A DNA stretch of 10,076 bases from Mucilaginibacter sp. Its GTDB lineage: Bacteria > Bacteroidota > Bacteroidia > Sphingobacteriales > Sphingobacteriaceae. A model generated the notes under the pieces. It was not told the DNA's origin and did no database searches. It saw only the letters and a program-made list of their open reading frames with translations. Positions 1 through 5,707 of the stretch are shown here, piece by piece (within the stretch, counting starts at the first letter, position 1; each line of letters opens with the position of its first letter). Made by a program: the position numbers and the translations under genes. The stretch lies in contig JAICXZ010000050.1 of NCBI GenBank assembly GCA_025934475.1, positions 1 to 10,076 on the forward strand, read 5' to 3'.

Positions 1-171
1 CAATCATTCCTCGCCTTATCTGCAGATAAAAAACTCGATAAGCATTTCACCCTGTTTGGGAAGTTTAATAACCTGCTCAACACAGCCACTATAATCAAAA
101 CATATAACCTGACCACCGGCTACGATACCAATAAGGCTAGCGGGCTGCTCGGTATACGCTATAACTATTAA
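1..171 (+). CDS. C-terminal end of a TonB-dependent outer-membrane receptor (5' end outside window)
   Basis: Frame 1 is open from the first base to a TAA at 169-171 and gives 56 residues. The segment contains FGKFNNLLNT, which resembles the 'v.NLFNt' strand near the end of TonB-dependent receptors, and it finishes with GLLGIRYNY, an amphipathic last beta-strand with the aromatic C-terminus typical of outer-membrane barrels that are assembled by BamA. In this family a 22-strand barrel with a plug takes up large substrates using TonB energy. Only the last two or three strands are visible, so the substrate and subclass (SusC-like or siderophore-like) cannot be told. The stop lies 19 bases before the next gene, a lipoprotein, which is the usual order for receptor plus surface lipoprotein pairs in Bacteroidota. 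The identification rests on a short piece, so it is likely but not certain. Confidence 0.72.
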   Translation, partial: QSFLALSADKKLDKHFTLFGKFNNLLNTATIIKTYNLTTGYDTNKASGLLGIRYNY

Positions 172-190
172 TATTAAAAAATCAGTCATT

Positions 191-1444
191 ATGAAAACAA
201 GACAATTACGCTTAATTGCTTTCGCCGTTGCGGCAGCAGTTGCAATTACTTCCTGTTCAAAGAAGGAAAACACGAAAACAACGACCCCGGTAATTCCGCC
301 TTCGCATCCTATTGCAGCGGGAAACATCAGCGGTTTTGTAAAAGGAACATTGCTAACGGGCTCTACCTACACAGTTACGGGTGACGTAACCGTAAAAGCA
401 GGTGATACACTTGCGGCTCAGCCCGGTGCAATCGTGATCGTAAAAAACAATTCGCAATTTTCGATAAAAGGTGTTTTACAGCTTTTGGGATCGAAAGATA
501 ACCCGGTTTCTTTTAACTCCGATGCAAATACGCCCGGTACCTGGGGAGGTTTTCAATGCGATACTGCCCAGGCTGTAACTATTAAGTGGGCCAAAATATT
601 AAACACAGGCGGGTTGGATCCTACTGCCTCGCCACGTAAAACCATATTTGTGAATTATGCGATTAAGGTTGATATCGAGGACTCCTGGATTTCGGGAGGA
701 GAGGATGACATCGTGCGTTGCCAAAGCGGTGCAAAAGTTACTATTATCCGCAATACTTTCTGGTCAAACGGGAGCACAGATGGCGAATGTATAAACCTGA
801 AATCTGGAGTTACCGGCGTTGTTGCATACAATGTGATATTCGGCCAGGCTGGTACTGCTGTTAAACTGGAAACCAGCGCAACAGTTCCAAATCCTCAAAC
901 AAGTGTAGACGTTTTCAACAACACCGCAGTTTCATGTGGCTGGAGAAGAGGCGCCGGCGAACCCGGCAGAGGTTTTTCGGCAGGATTAAATGCTAAAGCC
1001 AACGTTTACAACAACATTTATGTAAACAATTACGAAGGCCTGGAGATTTTTCCGGATGCTGATGTTGCTAACGTAAAACATGGCAACAACCTATACTATG
1101 CATCTGTAGACACTTACAACGACAATACAGTTACACCTGCTATACCAGTGAATATCCGCGCAAATTTCTTCCCGAATGATGGTGTGGGAGCTGCGGTTGC
1201 TTCAGAACTGGTTTCAACCGCTATTGGTAACAATGATCCTAAATTTGCGACGTTTGACGGAACAATAGTTGGCACAGCAACAGGACAGTCAAGCAGCAAT
1301 GATTATCACCTGCAAAGCGGTTCACCTGCAATAGGCAAAGGAAATACTTCATTTACCTTACTTAACCCCTCCTTAACAGGTGGCGTTACTCCTGGTGCAG
1401 ACATGGGTGCATATCCATCCGATGGGTCAGGCAATAAACACTAA
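191..1444 (+). CDS. Secreted lipoprotein with a right-handed parallel beta-helix
   Basis: The 417-residue product begins with a basic then hydrophobic leader and a lipobox AITSC, so lipidation at Cys22 is predicted. The residues after it, SKKE, are charged and could act as a surface lipoprotein export signal of the Bacteroidota kind. This is followed by a Thr/Pro-rich tether (about 27-42). The body has repeated short strands with Gly/Asn turns, for example VFNNTAV, NVYNNIYVNN and IIRNTFWSNG, the pattern of a right-handed parallel beta-helix. The C-terminus has HLQSGSPAIGKG and PGADMGAYP, closings seen in many such bacterial beta-helix proteins. Many of these bind or cleave polysaccharide, but I see no certain catalytic site and assign no enzyme activity. 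It follows the receptor gene by 19 bases without a clear promoter, so the two are probably cotranscribed and the lipoprotein may be the surface partner of the receptor. No good Shine-Dalgarno site is present; the leader is A/T-rich. Confidence 0.8.
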   Translation: MKTRQLRLIAFAVAAAVAITSCSKKENTKTTTPVIPPSHPIAAGNISGFVKGTLLTGSTYTVTGDVTVKAGDTLAAQPGAIVIVKNNSQFSIKGVLQLLGSKDNPVSFNSDANTPGTWGGFQCDTAQAVTIKWAKILNTGGLDPTASPRKTIFVNYAIKVDIEDSWISGGEDDIVRCQSGAKVTIIRNTFWSNGSTDGECINLKSGVTGVVAYNVIFGQAGTAVKLETSATVPNPQTSVDVFNNTAVSCGWRRGAGEPGRGFSAGLNAKANVYNNIYVNNYEGLEIFPDADVANVKHGNNLYYASVDTYNDNTVTPAIPVNIRANFFPNDGVGAAVASELVSTAIGNNDPKFATFDGTIVGTATGQSSSNDYHLQSGSPAIGKGNTSFTLLNPSLTGGVTPGADMGAYPSDGSGNKH

Positions 1445-1498
1445 ATGTTTTCAGTATTCATACTCAAATTGGCAAAGTCCATTTAAAAAACCAATACG

Positions 1499-2503
1499 AT
1501 GAAAACATTTAAAAACGTACTTAAACTAATCTCATTTACCTTACTTCCTTTGTGCAGCTTTGCGCAGAGCCCGACTTACGTAGCCGAAAAAACCATCGCC
1601 CTTACCGGCAACGGCGGTTATGATTATGCGTTTATTGACCAGGATGCTCGTGTGTTATACGCTTCCCATGGTACAGCTGTGAATGTAGTAGATCTGCAAA
1701 CTGAAAAACAAGTTGCCGTTATCAGCGGCATGAAAGGTGTTCATGGCATAGCTGTTGTAAAGGACTTGAACCGGGGCTTTATCAGCGATGGCAAAGGCAG
1801 CGCAGTGATTGCGTTTGACACCAAAACATTTAAGACGATCAAAGTAATACCGGTAACCGGAAAAGATGCCGATGGTATTATTTACGATCCTTTTTCAAAA
1901 AAAGTATTTGTTTTTGGCGGCGATGACCACGCAGCAATGGTTGTTGACCCACAAGAATTAAAGCAGGTTAGCAATGTGGACCTGGGTGGGGCACCTGAGT
2001 TTGCTGTATCCGACGGAAATGGCCTGATATACAATAACCTGGAAGATAAAAGCAGCCTGAATGTGATCGACGCAAAAACTTTAAAAGTGATCAAAAACTA
2101 TCCGTTAAGCCCATGCGGTGGCCCAACCGGTTTGGCTATCGATAAAGATAACCAGCGCCTGTTTACCGTGTGCCGCGAAAACAAAGGCATGAGTGTTATC
2201 GACATAGCGACAGGTAAGGTTGTTCAAACCCTGCCAATAGGCGCCGGCGTCGATGCGGTGATCTATGATCCGGCTAACAAATTGGTGGTAGCCTCAAACG
2301 GTGACGGAACTGCAACGATCTTTAAGCAAAACTCGCCGGATAGTTATACGCTGAGCCAGACATTGAAAACACAGAACCGTGCCAAAACGATGGCGATGGA
2401 TATGTCGACTCACAAACTTTATTTTCCGGTTGTAGATTTTCAGCCCGGCACCAGGACACCTATACCGGACAGCTTTAAGCTATTGGTTTATAAGCCAAAC
2501 TAA
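1499..2503 (+). CDS. Secreted YncE-like (YVTN family) beta-propeller protein
   Basis: The 334-residue protein has an N-terminal signal peptide (residues 1-22, Lys-rich start, hydrophobic core, likely cleavage at SFA|QS), so it should be periplasmic. The mature part carries at least five repeats spaced about 41-44 residues apart, each with an 'xxDxxTxkxxxxi' strand: near Asp65 (VVDLQTEKQ), Asp107 (FDTKTFKTIKVI), Asp150, Asp191 (IDAKTLKVIKNY) and Asp235 (VIDIATGKVVQTL). This is the YVTN/YncE seven-bladed propeller pattern. Propellers of this kind usually bind ligands or proteins; the exact role of YncE proteins is poorly known. In E. coli, yncE lies beside yncD, a TonB-dependent receptor gene, and the same association appears here. 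The gene begins 54 bases after the lipoprotein stop and ends 3 bases before the phosphatase gene, so it sits in the middle of the cluster. I see no catalytic residues. Confidence 0.85.
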   Translation: MKTFKNVLKLISFTLLPLCSFAQSPTYVAEKTIALTGNGGYDYAFIDQDARVLYASHGTAVNVVDLQTEKQVAVISGMKGVHGIAVVKDLNRGFISDGKGSAVIAFDTKTFKTIKVIPVTGKDADGIIYDPFSKKVFVFGGDDHAAMVVDPQELKQVSNVDLGGAPEFAVSDGNGLIYNNLEDKSSLNVIDAKTLKVIKNYPLSPCGGPTGLAIDKDNQRLFTVCRENKGMSVIDIATGKVVQTLPIGAGVDAVIYDPANKLVVASNGDGTATIFKQNSPDSYTLSQTLKTQNRAKTMAMDMSTHKLYFPVVDFQPGTRTPIPDSFKLLVYKPN

Positions 2504-2506
2504 TTT

Positions 2507-3544
2507 ATGAAACGCAGAGATTTTGTAAAAAACACAACACTGACTATCGGGGCATCATTATTGGCCCCGATAGTTATTTTGGGGGAAGCCTCTTCAATTG
2601 TAACTCACTTAAAAAGTGAGGATATCACCCTTCTGCCTAAGTTAAAGAACGATTATACAGTCCATTTTATGGCAATAGGCGATTGGGGCCGTAACGGTGA
2701 ATATGATCAGTTGGAGGTGGCTAAACAAATGGGTATCTGGGGCACGGATCATCCGAATGATTTTGTGATATCGAACGGTGACAACTTTTATCCAAAAGGC
2801 GTCGTGAGCGAATTTGATCCCCTGTTTCATTACTCGTTCGAAAACATTTACACGGCTCATTCCCTGCAATGCGACTGGTACCCGGTTTTGGGCAATCATG
2901 ATTACCATTCTGATGTTGACGCACAAATACGTTATAGTAAGATAAGCCAGCGCTGGCATATGCCCGCACGATATTATTCGAAGGAGTTTAACCTGACCAA
3001 GGCCAAAGGCAACGAAGACGAACCTTCAAAAACCGGGGAAAAAGAGAAATCAAAGGGTAAAGAAAAGGCTCTGCTGGTGATGATGGATACCGATCCTTTT
3101 TTACATGAGTCGATGGCTGAGTATGTGGAAAAACAAATGCAATGGCTGAATGAAACCCTGGCAGAGGCTGATGAGAATGTGAAATGGAAGATTGTGGTTG
3201 GGCACCACCCTTTTTATACGGTGGGTCCGCGGATAAATAATTATGATACGCTAACCATGAGGAAAGCGCTCACGCAAACTTTTGAGGATCATAAGGTAGA
3301 TATCTACCTGTCAGGGCACGAGCATTCGCTACAGCATATCAAACCGAATGGCTATACACATCAGTTTATTTCGGGTGCTGGTTCTGAACTTACAAGCGTT
3401 ACAGCGGGCGTTCCGAATTGCAAATTCCAGGCTTCAGAACATGGCTTTATGTATTTTGCCATGGATGCCAAACGGTTAAACGTGAGGGCTATTAATCTCA
3501 AAGGCGATGTGCTCTATCAAACCGAGCTTACCAAATCAGCATGA
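2507..3544 (+). CDS. Tat-exported purple acid phosphatase, ACP5-like metallophosphoesterase
   Basis: The 345-residue protein starts with a twin-arginine leader (RRDFVKNTT, then a hydrophobic stretch to about residue 28), fitting export of a folded metalloenzyme. The calcineurin-like phosphatase motifs are all present: AIGDWG (Asp59), NGDNFY (Asp92, Tyr95), VLGNHDY (Asn130, His131), VVGHHP (His233) and LSGHEH (His271, His273). These match the two-metal ligands of purple acid phosphatases, including the tyrosine that gives the Fe(III) purple colour. The stretch AQIRYSKISQRW is strikingly close to mammalian tartrate-resistant phosphatase ACP5. Expected activity is hydrolysis of phosphomonoesters to release phosphate in the periplasm. 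A Lys/Glu-rich insert (about 164-187) lies between two core strands, and the region corresponding to the ACP5 repression loop is short. The start is 3 bases after the propeller stop, so translation is probably coupled. Natural substrate and metal pair are not known. Confidence 0.93.
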   Translation: MKRRDFVKNTTLTIGASLLAPIVILGEASSIVTHLKSEDITLLPKLKNDYTVHFMAIGDWGRNGEYDQLEVAKQMGIWGTDHPNDFVISNGDNFYPKGVVSEFDPLFHYSFENIYTAHSLQCDWYPVLGNHDYHSDVDAQIRYSKISQRWHMPARYYSKEFNLTKAKGNEDEPSKTGEKEKSKGKEKALLVMMDTDPFLHESMAEYVEKQMQWLNETLAEADENVKWKIVVGHHPFYTVGPRINNYDTLTMRKALTQTFEDHKVDIYLSGHEHSLQHIKPNGYTHQFISGAGSELTSVTAGVPNCKFQASEHGFMYFAMDAKRLNVRAINLKGDVLYQTELTKSA

Positions 3545-3573
3545 AGGCATAGCGGCTTTGCCATAAAAGATCA

Positions 3574-3581
3574 TACCTTTA
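3574..3581 (+). promoter_or_regulatory. Possible -7 promoter element for coaD
   Basis: TACCTTTA matches seven of eight positions of the Bacteroidota -7 box TAnnTTTG and lies 20 bases before the coaD ATG, giving a predicted leader of about 15 bases. I see no TTTG at the proper 19-21 base distance upstream (the nearest, at 3557-3560, is only 13 bases away), so this is a weak call. Confidence 0.35.
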
Positions 3582-3601
3582 TGCAAAATTTAGCTTAGCT
3601 G

Positions 3602-4063
3602 ATGAAAATAGCGCTCTTTCCCGGCTCGTTCGACCCGGTAACCAAAGCACACGTCGATATCATCAAACGTTCGGTTGGCCTTTTTGATAAATTTTATATC
3701 GGTATTGGCGACAACAGCTCGAAGAAAGGGTTGCTTACCGTGGCGCAACGCGAGAATATGTTAAGGGCCGTTTTCTCTGATGATCCCAAAATCCATATCG
3801 TCTCCTACGACGGGCTCACCATCAACTTTGCACGGAGTATCGGTGCAGCTCATATGATCAGGGGTATTCGTACGGTTTCCGACTTTGAATATGAGAAGGC
3901 CATTGCTCAAATGAACCATGCGCTGGCGCCCGAAATTGAAAGTATTTTTATCGTAAGCAAGCCGGGCTATTCATCCATCAGCTCCACTATCGTACGAGAA
4001 ATACTGCGTCACAACGGGGACGTGAGCCAGTTTGTGCCTAAAGAGGCGCTGCAGTTTCTGTAA
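3602..4063 (+). CDS. coaD: Phosphopantetheine adenylyltransferase (coenzyme A synthesis)
   Basis: The 153-residue product has the length and motifs of bacterial CoaD, the enzyme that joins ATP and 4'-phosphopantetheine to form dephospho-CoA and pyrophosphate in the cytoplasm. Visible marks are the N-terminal FPGSFDPVT loop (7-14), the SSKKG region (39-43), MIRGIRTVSDFEYE (85-98) and SSISSTIVREI (124-134), all placed as in E. coli CoaD. The nucleotidyltransferase signature (T/H)xGH reads TKAH (14-17): the catalytic-type Thr14 and His17 are kept but the usual glycine is alanine. The start ATG gives the canonical N-terminus; there is no clear Shine-Dalgarno site. The 3' end overlaps the convergent Nudix gene by 26 bases. 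It follows the phosphatase by 57 bases but is a housekeeping gene and probably has its own promoter. Confidence 0.96.
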   Translation: MKIALFPGSFDPVTKAHVDIIKRSVGLFDKFYIGIGDNSSKKGLLTVAQRENMLRAVFSDDPKIHIVSYDGLTINFARSIGAAHMIRGIRTVSDFEYEKAIAQMNHALAPEIESIFIVSKPGYSSISSTIVREILRHNGDVSQFVPKEALQFL

Positions 4064-4673
4064 TAAGATCGAGCTTGATCAGCACATCCATAATTGACGG
4101 GAATGTGTTCTTAATGATCGGTCCCGTTTGCTCGGGTTTAAACCACAGCACTTTAGTAATGCCTTCGTCACGCTGTGGTTTCAATTTGCCTTCGCCAGAG
4201 TAGCTCATGGCATACCAGTGGGTCCTTTTCAGCACAACCTCCCCCCTTGATATGTAGGTGTGATACGTCATGCATATCTTACGTCCAATCCCGGCTACTT
4301 TTATGCCGCACTCCTCCTCAACTTCCCGAATGGCACCCATTTTTTTCTTCTCGCCTTTTTCGAGTTTGCCTTTAGGCAGATCCCACTTTTTATTACGATA
4401 GATAAATAAAAAATCACCGGCCTGATTTTCTACTACTCCTCCTGCTGCTTCAATTACGGTGATACTTTTCATCACCTTTTTTATGTAGTCTTTGGCATCG
4501 TGGGTCAGAATATAATAGAGTCGCGGCCCTGGTTGGCCGTTAAACTGATTAAAAAACGATCTCAGGTCAAAAGTTTGAGCGTCAATCCTTTGATAACGTT
4601 CCACCCTTTTGGGCACGGCCTGGGTAACCAGGATGACTTTTTCGTTAATATAAATTCTGTACTTTTGAGCCAT
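4038..4673 (-). CDS. Nudix hydrolase with an N-terminal extension
   Basis: Starting at the ATG at 4673-4671, the protein is 211 residues. A perfect Nudix box Gx5Ex7REUxEExGU runs from Gly102 to Ile124 (REVEEECGI at its end), preceded by KWDLPKGK, so the Mg-dependent diphosphate hydrolase core is intact. About 70 residues precede the Nudix fold (beginning MAQKYRIYINEKVI); I have no firm assignment for them. Substrates in this superfamily range from oxidised nucleotides to dinucleoside polyphosphates and NDP-sugars, and none can be chosen from sequence. The reading frame stays open upstream to a Met at 4751, but those 26 residues are antisense to the start of pyrE and look unlike protein, so the shorter start is preferred. 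The stop overlaps the end of coaD, and the start codon overlaps that of pyrE inside a CATG. Its promoter should therefore lie within pyrE. Confidence 0.9.
   Translation of the reverse strand: MAQKYRIYINEKVILVTQAVPKRVERYQRIDAQTFDLRSFFNQFNGQPGPRLYYILTHDAKDYIKKVMKSITVIEAAGGVVENQAGDFLFIYRNKKWDLPKGKLEKGEKKKMGAIREVEEECGIKVAGIGRKICMTYHTYISRGEVVLKRTHWYAMSYSGEGKLKPQRDEGITKVLWFKPEQTGPIIKNTFPSIMDVLIKLDLITETAAPL
4660..4667 (+). promoter_or_regulatory. -7 promoter element for pyrE, very close to the start codon
   Basis: TACTTTTG fits the Bacteroidota -7 box TAnnTTTG at every fixed position. It ends only four bases before the pyrE ATG at 4672, so transcription would begin at or within a few bases of the start codon. 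The -33 region shows only a T-run (4638-4642) rather than a clean TTTG. The element lies inside the coding sequence of the opposing Nudix gene. Confidence 0.5.
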
Positions 4674-5313
4674 GTTTAATAAAAATGAGATCGAACAGCA
4701 AGTGGCCGAGTTCCTCCTGCAAATTAAAGCAATTAAATTGCAACCTGACAACCCTTTTACCTGGGCATCAGGGTGGAAATCGCCGATCTATTGTGATAAC
4801 CGCGTTACGTTGTCGCATCCCACTATCCGTACCTATATCAGGCAAAAACTATCACTAATTATCCAGGAAGAATTTGGCGCTGTTGGCTGTATAGCAGGCG
4901 TAGCTACTGCCGGGATACCACAGGGTGCGTTAGTTGCTCAGGAATTAGGTTTGCCGTTTATCTATGTACGCTCCAAACCAAAAGATCACGGCACAGGCAG
5001 CATGATCGAGGGTGAGTTAACACCTGGCCAGCGTGTTGTGGTGATTGAGGACCTGATCTCAACGGGGAAAAGCAGTCTGCAAGCAGTAGATGCCCTGCGG
5101 AACGCCGGTTACCAGGTAGCCGGACTTGCAGCTATATTCAGCTATGGTTTTGATGTAGCGACAGAGAATTTCAAACAAGCGGGCTGCAAATTCTTCACTT
5201 TATCCAACTACAATGCATTACTAAAATACGCCGAGCAGCATCAGTACATTTCTTCTGAGCATGTCGACGTATTAAAAAAATGGCGTGTATCTCCCGAAAC
5301 CTGGGGGCAATAA
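4672..5313 (+). CDS. pyrE: Orotate phosphoribosyltransferase (de novo pyrimidine synthesis)
   Basis: The 213-residue product matches PyrE, which transfers the phosphoribosyl group of PRPP to orotate to form OMP in the cytoplasm. The diagnostic PRPP-binding segment VVVIEDLISTGKS is at residues 122-134. The basic catalytic loop RSKPKDHGTGS (100-110) is intact, and the N-terminal FTWASGWKSPIYCDNR block (29-44) contains the usual substrate-binding region. Length is typical for the family (about 210). Beginning at 4672 gives the expected N-terminus with the conserved AEFLLQIKAIKL helix. There is no room for a normal ribosome binding site if transcription starts from the -7 box at 4660-4667, so initiation may be leaderless. 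The gene is divergent from the Nudix hydrolase, with overlapping start codons, and is followed by no evident terminator. Confidence 0.96.
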   Translation: MFNKNEIEQQVAEFLLQIKAIKLQPDNPFTWASGWKSPIYCDNRVTLSHPTIRTYIRQKLSLIIQEEFGAVGCIAGVATAGIPQGALVAQELGLPFIYVRSKPKDHGTGSMIEGELTPGQRVVVIEDLISTGKSSLQAVDALRNAGYQVAGLAAIFSYGFDVATENFKQAGCKFFTLSNYNALLKYAEQHQYISSEHVDVLKKWRVSPETWGQ

Positions 5314-5394
5314 TCAGAACTCTTTTCTAACGCTGAGGTGTAGTACTACTGCGGCAATGTTGATAATAAGCAGGGCTGTAATCAGGAATATCAT
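5314..5394 (-). CDS. Possible 26-residue single-pass membrane protein
   Basis: On the minus strand an ATG at 5394-5392 opens a frame of 26 codons ending in TGA at 5316-5314, directly after the pyrE stop. The product is one hydrophobic segment (MIFLITALLIINIAA then VVLHLSV) followed by the charged end RKEF, the shape of a small inner-membrane protein. It resembles tiny subunits such as KdpF only in general form, and no kdp gene is near. Upstream on the same strand is an A-rich stretch with no strong Shine-Dalgarno site. A TTTG followed 19 bases later by TAATTAAA could be a very weak promoter. Such a short frame can arise by chance; the continuous hydrophobic run with a charged tail is the only positive evidence. 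Confidence 0.3.
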   Translation of the reverse strand: MIFLITALLIINIAAVVLHLSVRKEF

Positions 5395-5525
5395 AATGTT
5401 ATTTTAATTAGGTGGTGATATTCCTAAGGCAAATGCCGTTCCAAAACCTTAAAATCAGTTATTTAGCGATATTTTAATATTTCGAACCATATATTATTTA
5501 TTCGTTGAGCAACGCTTTCCCCAAC

Positions 5526-5570
5526 GGGATAAACGGTTGAGGAATTGTTGAATCAACTGCCGTTTATCTC
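5526..5570. repeat. Inverted repeat able to form a long hairpin
   Basis: GATAAACGG (5528-5536) is perfectly complementary to CCGTTTATC (5560-5568). The stem extends outward by a G-T and a G-C pair. Inward, after a three-base bulge (5557-5559), TTGA (5537-5540) pairs with TCAA (5553-5556), leaving a 12-base loop. No T-run follows on either strand, so an operator or RNA element is more likely than a terminator. Confidence 0.6.
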
Positions 5571-5600
5571 TGTCGACGGGTTGAAAAAATCCGCAAAAAA

Positions 5601-5633
5601 TTCGTTAGTAAAACACTCCCCAAAGTATATTTA
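5601..5633 (+). promoter_or_regulatory. Possible promoter of the GH116-FKBP operon
   Basis: TTCG (5601-5604, one change from TTTG) and TATATTTA (5626-5633, one change from TAnnTTTG) are separated by 21 bases, the spacing known for Bacteroidota promoters. Transcription would begin near 5638-5642, right at the second hairpin, giving a leader of about 65-70 bases. Both boxes are imperfect, so this is tentative. Confidence 0.35.
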
Positions 5634-5640
5634 CTTCTCT

Positions 5641-5664
5641 GCCGGATCACACCAACGATCCGGC
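5641..5664. repeat. Perfect 8-base inverted repeat upstream of the GH116 gene
   Basis: GCCGGATC (5641-5648) and GATCCGGC (5657-5664) are exact reverse complements with an 8-base spacer. The stem is GC-rich and no T-run follows. It lies 43 bases before the GH116 start and, if the promoter call is right, at the very 5' end of the mRNA, where it could stabilise the transcript. As DNA it could instead be an operator for a dimeric repressor. Confidence 0.6.
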
Positions 5665-5707
5665 GCAGAACAACACCAATTATCACCGATATTTTTTCTC
5701 TGACCAC

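Larger units (their letters stand above)
5395..5707. other. Non-coding region between pyrE and the GH116 gene
   Basis: These 313 bases contain no convincing gene on the plus strand. The stretch 5461-5502 is strongly AT-rich. It is followed by a small palindrome, CGTTG-AG-CAACG (5503-5514), by a long hairpin (5526-5570), by a possible promoter (5601-5633) and by a second hairpin (5641-5664). No T-run follows any hairpin closely, so they look regulatory rather than terminators. Confidence 0.6.

Noticed and set aside
3546..3562. Small hairpin after the phosphatase gene as a terminator
   Set aside because: The stem is four pairs plus a mismatch and two pairs, and no T-run follows.
4674..4751. 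N-terminal extension of the Nudix protein to a Met codon at 4751
   Set aside because: The extra 26 residues are Cys-rich and antisense to the well-conserved pyrE start, and the family-like N-terminus begins at the Met codon at 4673. An AGGAGG on the minus strand there has no start codon at a proper distance.
5314..5394. Identification of the tiny membrane frame as KdpF
   Set aside because: Only size and hydrophobicity match, and no kdpA, kdpB or kdpC gene is nearby.
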